DNA of 64,000 nt, taken from the NCBI GenBank assembly GCA_026545225.1, contig CM048851.1, forward strand, positions 33,627,456 through 33,691,455, given 5' to 3'. The position numbers and the translations under genes are program-made. How positions within the stretch are numbered: the stretch's first letter is position 1; each line of letters starts with the position of its first letter. The notes below the pieces were generated by a model. It was not told the DNA's origin and did not search any database. It saw only the letters and a list, made by a program, of their open reading frames with translations. This DNA is from Cornus controversa. Its lineage: Eukaryota; Streptophyta; Magnoliopsida; Cornales; Cornaceae. Below are positions 34,465 through 47,350 of this stretch, piece after piece.

Positions 34465-35171
34465 GGGCAAATTGCACTCACACTCCATGAGGTTTATCTT
34501 AAAGAAACTAATATACATGGTTTGCTTAAACTTACACTCACACCCCTTGTCAGTACAATGCCACCAGCTAACATATGAAATTACAAAGCTACATATCAAT
34601 TTAATAACTATATTATATTTAAAAAATCAAATAAATTTACAAGACCAAATTGACCTTTAAATAAGGATGATAATGACAATGCACCATTTTGCGCCTCAGT
34701 GACTACAGAATTTGAATGAAGGTTAAAATTGAAGTAAGGGTAGTTTTGCTAGAAATTATTTGGATGCTAGAAATTAAATTGCTCTATTATTTGGATTGTT
34801 TTTTTCTAGATAAAATAGTAGAAATTAAAGAAAGAAAATCTATCTTAACGAAAGCATTTTCTTTAAATTGTTATCTTTGATTCTTTTTGAGTCTCAATGA
34901 CTACAGAATTTGAACGAAAGTTAAAATTAAAGTAAGAGTAGTTTTGTAAAAGTGAAAAAGTAAAATTGGGGGCAATATGGTCTTTTCAGTTAGTGGAGGG
35001 GGTAAAAAGGACATTTTGCACAATATCAATGTATTTTTTAACGAATGAATGATGATTGGGGGTTGTGTGCATTATCACATCAAACCTTAAGGGGGTGTGA
35101 GTGTAGATTTAAACAAACTATGCATATGAATGTCTTTAGAGTAAACTTAGGAGGTCTGAGTGCATTTTGCC
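34465..35171. mobile_element. Mutator-like non-autonomous element (707 bp)
   Basis: The left end GGGCAAATTGCACTCACACT and the right end (mirror GGCAAAATGCACTCAGACCT) are inverted repeats of about 85-100 bp. Flanks TTTAATTTT and TTTTATTTT agree in 8 of 9 bases. Interior about 34690-34980 holds a direct repeat (ACTACAGAATTTGAA..., at about 34703 and 34905). No transposase. Confidence 0.75.
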
Positions 35172-36028
35172 TTTTATTTTACTTAATGTACATTATGCTC
35201 TATTAAAAAAGGTTTTATTTGGATCAGAATGTCTCGCTGAATTTTCTTTTGAATTTTTCCCCCAATTTTCTTTCATTTTTGAACGATCAAACAATAAGAA
35301 ATTGAGAAATGCGACTTCTAAACAGCTCACTGCGACAAATGTAACTTTCTGCCACCAAAACCTGGTGGCTTAAAATTCGAATTAGTGAAAATTAAGTTTG
35401 CGACTATAAGTCCATGACTAGATGTACCCCAACATTCTGCCACATCCTTATTTCGTGGCAAAAGCAATCATGTTATTAGCATTAAAAACATTTTCCTGGC
35501 TTGTTTTGAATATCTCAATTCTTCTAGTACGTGCAATAAATTATGGGAAATTTTTTATGGTTCAAAGTAGACTAGTAAATTGTTTCTAATGCAAAAAACA
35601 TGATTTCGAATTTCAATGTCCAAATTTAATAGTTATGGTTCAAAGTAAGCCAGTAAATTGTTTTTAATGCAAGAAACATGATTTCCAATTTCAATGTCCA
35701 AATTTCAAACTTATGGTTGGAGAATCAAAAATCATTTTAGAACTACAGAGACATTGATCTTAGACATTGCATTGGGAATAAAAAAGGATTGAAAACAAAC
35801 ACACAACAGAACACGTGATTTACATGGGTCCACAATTTGCCTAGTGCCTGCATCTACTTTCCTAGTTTAATCGACTCAAGCCTGACTAATTGGACCGGAT
35901 TGTTTAATGAACTTGTGGTTCTTGGGCTGGGTTTTGAACAACTGCTTCTTGGGCTTGGGTCTGACAGGTGTTGCTTGTGATATTGTTTTGGGCTTCGACC
36001 ATGCTGGTTTTTGGCCATGCAGTTATAC
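35172..36028. other. Intergenic with 78 bp tandem duplication
   Basis: Units at about 35556-35633 and 35634-35711 share TATGGTTCAAAGTA and AATTTCAATGTCCAAATTT. The rest has no gene I can support. Confidence 0.65.
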
Positions 36029-36037
36029 ATTTTACAT

Positions 36038-37703
36038 CGGTAAAGTGCATTAAAGCCCCCTCATAATTTAAAAAATGTACAAAAAAACTTCCTTCATGTT
36101 CACTTTTTCTTTCTTGTAGTTTGTATTTTGTGTAAATAAACCATTCTGACTTGTAAAATTACCTTTATACCCCAAAATATTTTAATACAAAATACTAAAA
36201 TATTTTTTACTCTAAAAAGATCAAAATGCCCACTCTCTTTATTTTCTTGGGAAAATATCTTTGACCTCCCTTGAGGTTTGCTGAAATAACACATATCTCC
36301 CCTCTAGGTTTCATAATCTTACTTACCTCCCTTGAAGTTGTGATTTATGTAACAAACTCTCCCTCATTCTAACGGCTTATATGGATTCAAACGGAATTCA
36401 ATGACATCAGCAAAAAAAAATTATTAGATGGGCAATTTTGCCCTTTTGAAACCTAAAATGACACCTACAACCTTATTGACCAATTTAAAATTATATGTCT
36501 ACCCTTCTTTTATTAACTTAAAAGTACTACAATACCTTTTTATCCATATATATATATATATACACGTACATAAACAGGAACCATGGCCCTATACTCATAT
36601 TCGTATACAATGAAATAATTAAAAAAAATTCCAAAGGAATTATCTCTGCAACTCAAATAGGAACCATGGCCCTATGCTCACTCTCTCTTGTAATGGTGAA
36701 CGAACAATGAGAAGGCATTAATGGCAAATCGTTGACGACCATGGTGAGGGGCTCCAACAAAGATTGAAGTTGACGATGAAGGGTGGACGGCGACTCAAAC
36801 TTGGGCTAGAGAAAAAGGGCTATATCCGACGGTGGGATTTGCTGCGATGATGATTTCACGATTCCATCTAGAGAGAATCAGTGATGAGATTCCAACAAAG
36901 GCGGCGGCAACGACTTGACGATAACGACGACAACAAGGTGAGGCGATGACTCTAGTGACAAAAATCCAACAATCGATGATGACAAAAGGAAATCGATGAT
37001 TATCACTAGTTTACATCTGATGGTTGTTGGATTAGGGTTCGGAATGATTGCTAGCGACGATAATCAACGTTGATGAAGTTTTCCAGCAAAGGTGATGACG
37101 TTGATGAAGTTTTCTAGCGAAAGTGATTTGTTTTGGTTTGTATTTGCAGAGTAGTTGTGCGTTTTATCGGATTGTTAACGGTGTAAAAATTTTGTGATTG
37201 AGTCTTGCGGATAGGAGTTGGGCTTCTGTGTTAGGTTGCCGAGATTTGGGCTTGTGGGTTTGGCAATGCTTTTGTGAGAAGGTTGATGGGTGAGAGATAG
37301 AACGTCGGGTTTGTTGAATTCAGGCGAAGTGAGATCGGAGGTAGCTATGAATATATAATTCATGGGCAAAATAATAAATGCACTTGATACCCTAATTTCA
37401 TTGGACGACCGTCACTGACGAGGGAAGTCAATGGAATTATGAAACATAGAGGGGAGATATGTGGGATATTGACAAACCTCAAGGGAGGTGAGAGATCTTT
37501 ATCCTATTTTCTTTTTCTCTCTCCTCTCTAGCCGTCTCTCTCCCTCATCTTTCCTAATTCTCTCTTTCTCTCTTATTCTTCTCTCTCTCTCCACAAAATC
37601 CCTTTCTCTCCACCTCACCGTCTCTTCTTCTCACATGCTCTCGGATTCTCTCCCCTTTATCTTATTTTTCTTTTCTTCTTTCTCCATGTCTGATGCGAAG
37701 AGA

Positions 37704-37741
<38 letters not shown>

Positions 37742-38730
37742 TTGTTTTATTCTATCATTCTCTCTCATTTCTCTCTCTACCCAGCGCCCATGCTTCTCTC
37801 TCTCCTCTCCTTTTCCTTTTTTATTCTTTTCCTTTTTCTTCTCTCTACACCTCACCGACACACTCTCTCTCTCTTCACTCTCCATCTTACACAACATATA
37901 TATATTATTTTAATCATTCTCTCTCCTCAATATTTGCACTAATGGTGACCGTTGGTGATGATTCGGTGAAGTGGAAGCCATGGGGCTTTAATGAAGGTTG
38001 GAGGTGGACTGTGGTGACGTTGGAGACCCGATTGGTGATGGAAACCCAGACAGTAGTGAATGGCATTGAACAATACGGGGTCTTTAATGGAGATTTGGTG
38101 GACCGGTTGTAGTTGAGATTAACTGTGAATGACTGTCACGGTGGAGATGGCATAACGTGGAAGACGATGATGGTATTGAACATGGAGCTTCTATGTTGCT
38201 GGGTGTTTGACTTGGATGGGTGGATGAATATGGTTGTTCAGTTCTGCACTTCTGCACAGTGAAAGCCATGGGCTTCGGTTGAAGATGAGTTTTACCTGCA
38301 TGGTGAGTCTTCCATGGTTTAGCTTTATAGTGCTAATATTTATTGACGAAAAAGATAACCCATTCATGGCGATGAGTTTGACATGGAGGTCCTGGCGAAG
38401 ATGATGGTACCAGCGACATAAAGGTCCTAACGAAGATGACGATGCCGACGAGAGAGGATTTTGCAGAGAGAGATAAATAGAGAATAATAAAAGATGAGGG
38501 AGAAAGAGCTAGGAAAATAAAAGAAGAAAAGAGACTGAGCATTTTGGTATTTTTAGAGTAAGAAATATTTTGGTATTTTTTTATTGAAATATTTTGAGGT
38601 ATATAGATAATTTTACATGTCAGAAGGGTTTATTTACACCTAATACAAATTACAGGAGAGAAAAGTGAATATGAAGTGAATTTTTTGCACATTTTTCAAA
38701 CTATAGGAGGCTTAATGCATTTTACCCCCC
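36038..38730. mobile_element. Mutator-like element with about 200 bp TIRs, outer
   Basis: Arms 36038-36240 and 38530-38730 are inverted copies: GGTAAAGTGCATTAAAGCC on the left, mirror GGTAAAATGCATTAAGCC on the right, continuing through TTTGTATTTTGTGTAAATAAA-like sequence. Flanking 9 bp ATTTTACAT and ATTTTACAC match in 8 of 9. Long arms plus a 9 bp duplication define a Mutator-type element. It contains a second such element (36249-37504), a CT-rich tract (37514-37900) with a TA microsatellite (37708-37739), and a G-rich part (37942-38340). I see no transposase. Confidence 0.82.
36249..37504. mobile_element. Mutator-like element nested in the previous one
   Basis: Left end GGGAAAATATCTTTGACCTC, right end (mirror) GGATAAAGATCTCTCACCTC; arms of about 110-165 bp share CCTTGAGGTTTG and ACATATCTCCCCTCTA. 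A perfect 9 bp target duplication TATTTTCTT lies at 36240-36248 and 37505-37513. The interior (36690-37150) is richer in GAC/GATGA words, which could be captured host DNA or simple drift; no product is recognised. Confidence 0.9.
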
Positions 38731-38739
38731 ATTTTACAC

Positions 38740-39640
38740 ACACATATATATATACAACTAATCTTACCTTTTAGAAAGAAAAAAAATTGTCAACGTCCAG
38801 GAACAGACCATAAATTTCACAATCAACAATGGATTTTTACAACGGAGAACACTCTCACAAAATCTCACAAGATATGCTGCCTCTCAAACGCGAAAAATAA
38901 GGAGACTTAAATACACAGGGCACCCAAGGGTATCAAAAACAATCTCCAACCTCGACATTTATTTGGTATGACAATTTGGCTGCCTTATTGCCATTTGAGG
39001 GAAAAAGTTAATCTTTCAGTTATCCATAAATTTGTAATAGCTAAATGAAAGAATCCCCTAATTAAATAATCTACTTATTAATTCAGAATAAAGGGCAAAA
39101 AAGGAAAAGTAAAACAATAATAATCATAATAAATATATAGGTAACTAATATAACAATGCCAGAGTTGGTGCTAGGTACTAACTACAAGTAAACAATATTG
39201 TAACTAAAGAAAAAATATTGTACATATATCTAATGTAGTAAAAATATAAACTTAATTAGAATTTTACACAATTTTATATATTTTAGCTACTAGCGACATC
39301 TCCCAAATGTAAAATATTATAACAAACAACTCACAATCTAAATGGGATCCACTGGATAGTCATTTCGATACCATGCCAAGATCTTTTTTAATTAAATTCC
39401 TACTTAATTGTATTGTGTAATTTATTGTAAAACATCCATTCTACAAACTATAGTCATGCTAGACACAACCTAATGCTTCAACTATTTTCTCATTCACTTC
39501 TTATATATTCATGATAAATGAAGTTACTGCTACATTATCCAAAGCATTGATAAATAAATTTACTTACACACATACACGTTTCGTATAAAAAATCTCTCTT
39601 TTTTCCCAACAGATTAAGCAAATTCTATATATGTATAATA
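38740..39640. other. Intergenic, no gene
   Basis: AT-rich. About 39511-39580 repeats a sequence also found at 7792-7860. Nothing else is recognised. Confidence 0.5.
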
Positions 39641-40476
39641 ATTATAAGGTGGCCCAAAGGGCAAAAGTTAGGCCAATAGGCCCAGACCAAACAAGCCCAA
39701 ACAAGGGCAACATTAGCCTAGAACCGTTACATATGGATGTTTAATTTCATCCGATCAACAGGCAAATTTGCTGATCAATAGCTCCATGCCCCACAAGTGC
39801 CTAATCTAGGGTCTTGGGGGAGGTCAACATCGAGAGGGAAAGACGTTCCATTCTGAAAGATTGGAACTAGAAGCTACACAATCCTTAAAGCAGCCCAAGC
39901 CAAGAGTTGCTGAAATTGATTCATTGATATGAAGAAGAACTGATCTTTGTGAAAAGCATTTGCTTCTATATACTCTGGTATTTCACTCCTCCCAAATGTG
40001 GTATACCATAGTTGAAAGGCTTAATTTACAAACCAAATTTCCTGAATTTTTGGAGCTCTAATGGAGCCCAAAGTGTCAATTTAGTCTAGTTGGAAATCTT
40101 GGAGTAAAACTTGCACGTGTCCTGTATAGCCCTCCAAATGGGAGAAGAAAGCTTACAGTTCAGAAACAAGTGAAAATGTGATTCCAGATCATCCAAGCAC
40201 AAAGGGAATGCGTTTGGGATATAGAAATGGACATTACATTTCTTATCAAATGTGGAAAGCTTAGATTGCACGGCCATCCAAAGGATTGACTCTCAGTATA
40301 GCTAGGGAGACCCATTCAAGGCTAAACCAATTGACTGGTGGGTTTGGTGGAGTTAGGAAATTGATTGTGTGCTTCATAAAGTATGATCCGGAGGGTGAAG
40401 CAGACCAATTGAGCTTGTTGGCAAGGGAAGGAAATGGTGGTGGTAGGGTTGATAGCTCAGGTACGACTATAGTCAT

Positions 40477-41031
40477 TGTAACAGCCCGCTCCACCACATG
40501 GTATGATATGGTCCGCTATGGGCCCAGCCCGCACAGTACCCCAAAATGCCTCATACCATTTGGAGAGAACACACTACATATAAACACATTCCCTTCTCTA
40601 CGCCTAAGGGATGTTGGATTGAGTACCATGTAGCCTGCCAGTGTGGTAACTCGTCCAGTGTCTGTCGCACCCACCCACATCACACCTTCCTACACGAGTC
40701 ACCACAATCCACCCCCTTAGGAGGCTCGACGTCCTCGTTGGCACACTTCTGGCTGGGTCCGTCTCTGATACCATTTGTAATAACTCACTCCACCATATGG
40801 TATGATATTGTTCGTTTTGGGCCTAAGCCCACATGATTTTATTCTTGAGTTTTACCCTAAAAAGTCTCATACCATTTGGAAATAACACACTACATATAAG
40901 CAAATCTCCTTCTCCATACCCAATCGATATAGGATTGAGCACCTGTAGCTTGCCAGTGTGATAGCTCGTCTAGTATCTCTCGCATCCGCCCATATCACAC
41001 CCACCCACAAGGGCCACCACAGTCATGGAAA
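40477..41031 (-). mobile_element. Minimal TRIM retrotransposon, 555 bp
   Basis: Read on the reverse strand: LTR 41031-40776 (256 bp, TGTGGTGG...TTACA), interior 40775-40707 (69 bp) and LTR 40706-40477 (230 bp). The interior starts with the tRNA-Met primer site TGGTATCAGAGAC and ends with the purine run AAGGGGGTGGAT. A perfect target duplication GTCAT is at 40472-40476 and 41032-41036. Interior and LTR are homologous to the TRIM at 975-1903. No coding capacity. Confidence 0.93.
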
Positions 41032-42524
41032 CAGGAAAACACTAGTTATTTGCACTAATAAAATGGTTCAAAAGAGAGTCAAGTGGAGCATTCACAGTCG
41101 GAAATGTGTGAGCTGGTAAAGAAATGGCCTATAATGAGCCAATTATCATGCCAAAATAAAGTACTTGAGCCATTACCCAACTTGTGCTTAATGATAGTTT
41201 GAGCTGAATGTCATAGCTGAAAAAATCTTCCTCTATCACTATGAGCATGACTGGAGAATGTTCAGAGACCAGAAACACTTACCTCTAATAAGGTAAGCCT
41301 TGCACCATCGAACCTAAATTCTCTCTTCATTTTCAGTTTTTAGCTCCCAAATGAATTTCATAATTGTTACACTATTTGAAATCTCTAGGTCAGGTAAACT
41401 TAAACCACCCATCTCCTTTCTAGTACGAAAAATATCTCAACAATTAATAAGTCTGTAACAATTAAACTCAATACGAAGATCGAACCACATAGACCAAGAC
41501 CGGAGCATAACGGGAGATAGAGAAAGAATTGCTCTGTAAGTTGATCCAAGGCTAAAGATACCTAGTTTAGACAACATCCACACAACTGAATCAGGAACAG
41601 AAGGATTAAAAGGAGGTATTTTTTCATCTCTTCCGATGGTATGAACCATGTCCATGAACTTATGAGGGAGCCTCCATTGGTTATGTCTAATAAAGGTCCC
41701 AACCTTTTTTTCATCACACCACTGAGAGTTGGATATAAGATCTTACTCAATTCTTTGATCAAGAGGTCTTATGGGAAGCCAAAAATCATGCCATAGGGAT
41801 ATGTCTTGGCCATCACCCATGACATGTTTGATAAAAGGCCTTGCCAGATGCCGCATGTGAAACATCATATTCCAATTTCATGAACACAAAGAAAAAGTTT
41901 CCAGATATATTTTCTTTTGATGATATTCTCTTTTACCCAATCAACCCAAATAGATTGACCTTTATCATTAAACATATTCCATATGTGCCTTATCATAGAA
42001 ACTCTGTTTAAGGTAACCAAATGAGGTAATCCTATACCTCCCATATCTTTAAGCTTACAAACATTCAACCATGCCACCTTTGCTTTAGTAGTTTTCATGT
42101 CCACACCTGACCAAAGAAAGATCATGAGAGTCCCATCTATTTGATTGAAAACCATCTTAGGGAGGATAAATATTCATTTCCAATAGCCCACCATACTAAG
42201 TAAGATGGATTTAATAAGCTGAAGTCTACCTACATAGGACAAAAATCTGGGAGTCCAGCATTTGATCATTGATGTAATCTTCTCCACTAAAAACTTATAA
42301 TCAAAAGCTTTTAATCATGAAGAAATGAGAGACAATCCGAGGTATCTAATAGGTAAGCTGCATAATTCAAAACCACAAGTATCAATCATTAGGCTCTATA
42401 TAGATAAAGGAATTAAGGTTATGAACAAGATTTTAGAAAGATTTGGCTTTAAGCCAGAGCCATTAAAGAAGGTATTCATAGCATCAAGCAGAACATTTAA
42501 AGAATGATGATCTCCATTACAAAA

Positions 42525-43022
42525 TAACATGAGATTATCTACAAAAATTAAGTGAGAGAGTTTATTTTTCTACATTTCCAGTGGCATTGAAAGTGGTTGT
42601 CATCATCAATTTTCTTCTGGATTATGGAAGAAAGAACACCCATAACAATGACAAATAGGAAAAGAGATAAAGGGTCTCCCTATCTCAGACCCTTTGTTCC
42701 TTTAAAGAAACCAAATAACTCTCTATTGAGAGAAATAGAGAAAACAGGGCTAGTAATGCAAGCCCTAATCCATCCAATGAAAGTGGGAAGAAAGTTGAGG
42801 ACACTTAAAGGTACATTTAGGCATAGAGGAAAAAGATAAGTGATAACATTTCATGATTTCTTGAGTAAGGAAAAAAATGTCCCTTATCCTTATGTGCTTA
42901 ATGAAAGAAATTTGGTCCTTATTAACAATGTGAGAGAGAACAATCTGGAGTTTACTAGCAAGCGGTTTAGAGATAACTTTGTAGATAGAATTACAACCTA
43001 AAATGGGTCCAAACTCATTCAT
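42525..43022 (-). pseudogene. LINE-2 reverse transcriptase with altered active site
   Basis: Frame 43022-42765 matches L1 RT well. Further on, the catalytic box that normally reads (Y/F)xDD is FVDN at 42534-42545, the second Asp codon GAT/GAC having become AAT. That Asp binds catalytic metal, so this RT should be inactive even apart from its frameshifts. Confidence 0.8.
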
Positions 43023-44318
43023 GTTTGATGGATTATAAGAGTTGACCAGTGAGAAAGAATTCTCTGACTGCTTTTAAAATGTCCTCTCATATGACAAGGC
43101 ATGCCTTCTTAAAGGAAAAAGCATTATACCTATCTAGTCCTGGAAACTTGTTGTTGCTTAGAGAGAAAAAAAATAAGTTTTTATCTCATCTAGGGAAGGG
43201 ATAACAACAAGAGTTTCAATGAATTGAAAAGGGATGGACTTTGAATACACAGAGCTAATAGAATCCAAACCTGGGTAATCATTTGGCCTGCTATCTAGGA
43301 TACCTTGGAAATGGTTTTGAGCTTCCATCTTGATGTTATTAGTGTCATCAGTAGTGTCACCACTATGGAGCTTCAAACTGATTATCTTCCTTCTGATGCA
43401 CCTGTTATTGAATGCCTTCATGAAGAAACTAGTATTTTTATCCCATTCCTTAAGCCATCTGACATTGGACTTCTGCCTAAAGAAAAGCTCATCTATAGTT
43501 GCAAGGTCATTAAATTTTAGGAGAAGTTCCTTCTCATCATTCCTTAACTGCTCATTACAAAGGTCAGTGTCAAGGTTTTCTTGACATATGCTAAGACATT
43601 CATTTGCATCTTACCTTAGTTGAGGTGTCACTAAATTCTTTCTTATTTAGGCACTTAAGATGATGCTTCAACATTTTTAGCTTCCTAGTGACTTGGTACA
43701 TAGAGTTGCCATTGATATTTTGAGACCATACCTGAGCCACAGTAGGAATGAAATCCTTGTGATTTCCAATAAAGTTAAATTTTTTTAAAGGAATTCTTCT
43801 TTAAGGATCCAAAATTAAAAATTTAACCACCATAGAGGAATGATCAAAAACACCATGGGGCAAGAACTCAAATGCAAATAAGGGGAATGAAGAATTCTAT
43901 TTGTCATTAGTAAGGACCCTATCCAATTTTTTTGAGACATTTGCAATTTCACTGCTCTTATTAGACCAAGTGAAATAAACTCCACTATATCTTAGGTCTG
44001 TAAGCTCAGCCATGTGCAAGCAATTATTGAAATCATCTATAGGAGGGGTCCATATTTGAGAGTCACCATAGTTTTCAGCAGGGTGTCTGAGATCATGTTA
44101 AAATCTCCCATGAGCATCCATAGACTGAGCATAGAGAGTAGCAGTCCCATTAATGTCTGTCCATAGTTTTCTTATTTGTTCTACAGAGTTAAATGCATAA
44201 ATAGCAGAGATCAAGAAATAGGTTAGATCACTTATAACTGTAACAACACAGTGAGTAGCCTGAGCACTATCACTTAATTTTTGCACCTTAACAACATTAG
44301 TATTATACAGATTCCAAA

Positions 44319-44687
44319 TTATACCCATGCTAATGTGACTATAATTATGGAACATGTGCTATGTGGGAGTAATATTTTTCTTAATATCATCCATATTTGC
44401 TTCCTGGACTTTTGTTTCAGAATAGCCACCAGCTGGAACTTAGCATCTCTAATAAGCCTTCTTATTTCTCTTTGTTTTGTAAGGGAATTGAGACCCCTGA
44501 TATTCCAAGCTGCTGTAAAGATCATTGGGTCAGTGTTTAGATCACCAAACCAGGGAAGCCTAACATAGGCATGTTGGGGTTCTGATTTCCCTCTTTCTTC
44601 TTCTTGACATCCCTTGATCTTCTTTAGCTTTGTTGTTGACATGGTCTTCCAAGTCATCTCCAACACTAGAAGATGAGGCGTTATCAT
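44319..44687 (-). pseudogene. LINE-2 endonuclease start, broken
   Basis: AAWNIRGLNSLTKQREIRRL and LVAILKQKS match the opening of AP-type endonucleases in plant LINEs (WN-x-RGL; the metal-binding Glu of the LxET motif is replaced here by Gln in ILKQK). The enzyme would nick the target DNA. The rest of the domain (44318-43600) is in broken frames. Confidence 0.7.
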
Positions 44688-44830
44688 TGGTTTTCAAGGA
44701 AGAGCTATAACATCCATTAAAAGTTTCACCCTGTTTTGAGGTATGTTCTCCCTTGGAAATAACAAGTCCTTCATCAATGTTGGCAGTGATGATTGGCTTA
44801 TTTCTACTATCATAAGTTGGATTGGGCAAT

Positions 44831-45326
44831 ACAATTTGAATGGAGCCTCCTATGATGCACTAATGTGGATTCTTAGTTTTACATATCTACTATTACATAT
44901 CGTATTTATTCCATCTGTTATTTGTGGTATTGTTTTTAAACTGCACATGTTTGGTCATTTATGGGCAAGCTATAAGAATGACTTATAGAAAATTTGAAAA
45001 GCAGACTTATTATAATAGCTTTATTTTATTTTTCTCCATTGTCTTTTTTGCTTTTGTATTAGTGAGATCTAATGTTTCATTTGTTTAAACTTGATTAGCC
45101 TCTGGCATTGATCAGTACTTGTTATAGGTTTATTTGTTTCTTTTTCTCCGATCCAAGTAGTTAGTTTTAAAATGATAGATTCAATTAGTGGATCGAAACA
45201 ACTGCATTCTCCTGGGACCAATATACATTTTAATTTATTTATTTTTGAACAAATGCAGGTTCATTCTCCCGAAAATAGTAGAGATTGTAGGTTTTGTTTT
45301 TCACAATAAGAGTTTGCCAAAATTAA
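44831..45326. other. Intergenic, nothing recognised
   Basis: AT-rich sequence. The forward ORF at 44743-44988 straddles the LINE-2 edge and is not of a known family. Confidence 0.45.
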
Positions 45327-45661
45327 GGCCCGTTAGGTAACTGTTTATGTTTAGTGTTTATTTTTTATAAAAATAAATTTTTAGGATAAACATGTTTGAT
45401 AATTTTTGTTTTGTTTATAAATTGTCAAAACACTTTTAAAACAACATTGTAGCTAAGCCTTCAAATCCTAAACACCAAAATGATGTTTTAGTATTTATGT
45501 TTAGTAAAAAAAAATTATTTTTATCTAAAATGGTGATTATATTATTTAATTAAAAATTGAAACTAAAAATGAGAAAATGAAAATAAAAAAATTTATAAGA
45601 GACTATTGTTTCATGCAACGATAAAAATATTAGAATTATCAAGTGTAGACAGAATTAAAGA
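45327..45661. mobile_element. PIF/Harbinger-like element, left part only
   Basis: It starts GGCCCGTTAGGTAACTG after a TAA triplet and stays alignable with 54746-55088, sharing TTTGATAA(T/C)TTTTGTTTT and TTATCAAGTGTG/AGA words. Homology stops at about 45661. No right terminus occurs between here and 51644, so the copy is truncated. Confidence 0.7.
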
Positions 45662-46867
45662 ATATCAATTGCCTTGAGAAAAAAATATTGGGTACAATAT
45701 GAATAATTACTAATATACTTGATAATAAAAAAGAGTTAATTAGAATTTTTTTTCGGTAAGTTAAGTGTATTAAAATAAGGAGATATGTACAACCAAACCC
45801 CCAAAGGGGAAACAAGATCTTGAAGGAGCATACAAAACAGAGGAACAATAATTCGGATTCAACAAAGGAAAGCAAGCAGTTGGTAAGCAGCATCATGTCA
45901 TCAAAGTCATCAAGTAACCATTGAAGGGAAAGGCCAAGAGGAGCTCATAGTCTGGTTCATAGATCATAAATGGAGAGAGTTTGGAGGCTTCCTTGGAGGT
46001 TTGAAACATGAACTTGGGAGATGCCATGATGCTATTAGGAGTCTTGAAGCTTTGTTATCTTTGAAGGTGCAAGATAGAAGTCGAAGTCTAATTATCTCAC
46101 TAATGGATCGAGTAACTGATATAGATAAAGAGGCCTTGTTTTTTATGAATCTATTGTTCCTCTCTGCTAGATGAAATAAATTCTGGCTACAAGGATAAGC
46201 CGATGAGATAAAAACTGCATTGGTCCATTCCAGGTGTTTGATACTTGGTCAAAGAGATCATTCCAGGAAGAATAGGTGAGATTGAAGTTACAAATGGTTT
46301 GGAAGTGTTGCCAAATGAAGGATGAGAAGGAGCATTAATAAAAGAGGTGAGTGTGTGACTCTATAGCAGATAGACACAAGATACAAATATTTGGGTTTAT
46401 ATGAGCCATACATGCCCTATCTAACGTGGGTAATCGACCAAGAACATCAAGCCAGAGAATGAAACTATGTCTAAGAATGTTGTGTTGAATGAATGATGGG
46501 AGAGATGGTCTAGATGGTGAGTGAGGGAGAATGAAGGTTGACTAAGCCATAGGAATGAATCATTTGAAGGATGTAAGGCAAGCAGTGCGGAGGGGTTCCT
46601 TAGCTCTCAAAAGAGCCTTTGATGGTATGAAGGAATATTCTATTGTCCATTCTAGACATGGCACTGAAGGACCATGAGCAGTTAGAAAAAACATTGATCT
46701 CCCAAAAATTCTTGAGACTAAGAAAGTTTGAATGAATCCATTTACTCTAGAGACTATGAAGGTTCTTAAAAAGAAACCAGATGTGCTTAACCATTGCAAC
46801 TCTGTTCAGATAGGTTAGATTGGGGAGGCCTAATCCACTATTGGACAGAGGCTGATATACTTGAGAC

Positions 46868-47350
46868 TAGGGGTGCACACGGTCCGGATCGATCTGGTTC
46901 TGGCCTTTTTTGGAACCAAACTGTATGGTCCAGTTCCACTAAAAATGAAATCGGACCGAACCGTTTAACCATATGGAACCGGACTGAACCGAACAGCGAA
47001 GAACCGGTTTGGTCCGGTTCGGTTCCACGGTTCACCAACCTATAATTATAATACTATAAGTATATTATAAGTATAATATTTCAAACAACAAAGATTGCAG
47101 TTATATTATAATTATAGTATAACTATAATACTATAAGTATAATATTTAAATATTAGATATAGTATATTTTATATTTATATATATAGAAACGGTTCGGTCC
47201 GGTCCCTCAGGACCGGAAATCGTAACCGGACCGTTATTACACGGTTCCAAAAAATTAGAAACATGAACCGGACCGCGAAAAAACTAAACCGAATTGTCCG
47301 GTCCGGTTCGGTTTGGATTCTTGGTTTGGACTAATTTTTGTGCACTCCTA
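46868..47350. mobile_element. hAT-type MITE (483 bp) inside LINE-3
   Basis: Termini TAGGGGTGCAC and (mirror) TAGGAGTGCAC, with a perfect 8 bp target duplication CTTGAGAC at 46860-46867 and 47351-47358, fit the hAT superfamily. The body is built of repeated GGTCCGGTTCGG / GAACCGGAC words around an AT-rich centre, so it can fold on itself. Related bodies occur at 55330-55655 and 60911-61496. Confidence 0.92.

Larger units (their letters stand above)
39640..44830 (-). mobile_element. LINE-2: L1-type retrotransposon lacking ORF1
   Basis: Reverse-strand pieces in order: endonuclease start AAWNIRGLNSLTKQREIRRL (about 44510), RT fingers/palm around 43020-42765 (GCNSIYKVISKPLASKL, NKDQISFIKH), the RT active-site box FVDN (42534-42545), thumb and post-RT region at 42155-41865 (FLWSGVDMKTTKAKVAWLNV), and a zf-RVT C-terminus at 40470-40086 (CLDDLESHFHLFLNCK). 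Many stops are present. The 555 bp TRIM at 40477-41031 splits the C-terminal region. The 5' limit is near the end of the short ORF at 44829. The 3' limit is approximate; no poly(A) tail was fixed. Confidence 0.8.

Noticed and set aside
37631-37897. Reverse ORF rich in Glu/Lys/Arg
   Set aside because: It is the mirror of the same CT-rich tract and has no domain.
37488-38112. Overlapping forward ORFs of up to 141 codons
   Set aside because: They are translations of CT-rich and TA microsatellite DNA inside a Mutator-like element; Ser/Leu/Phe and Ile/Tyr runs only.
46838-47045. ORFs on both strands rich in Gly/Pro/Asn within GAACCGG repeats
   Set aside because: They lie in a hAT MITE and reflect its repeated words.
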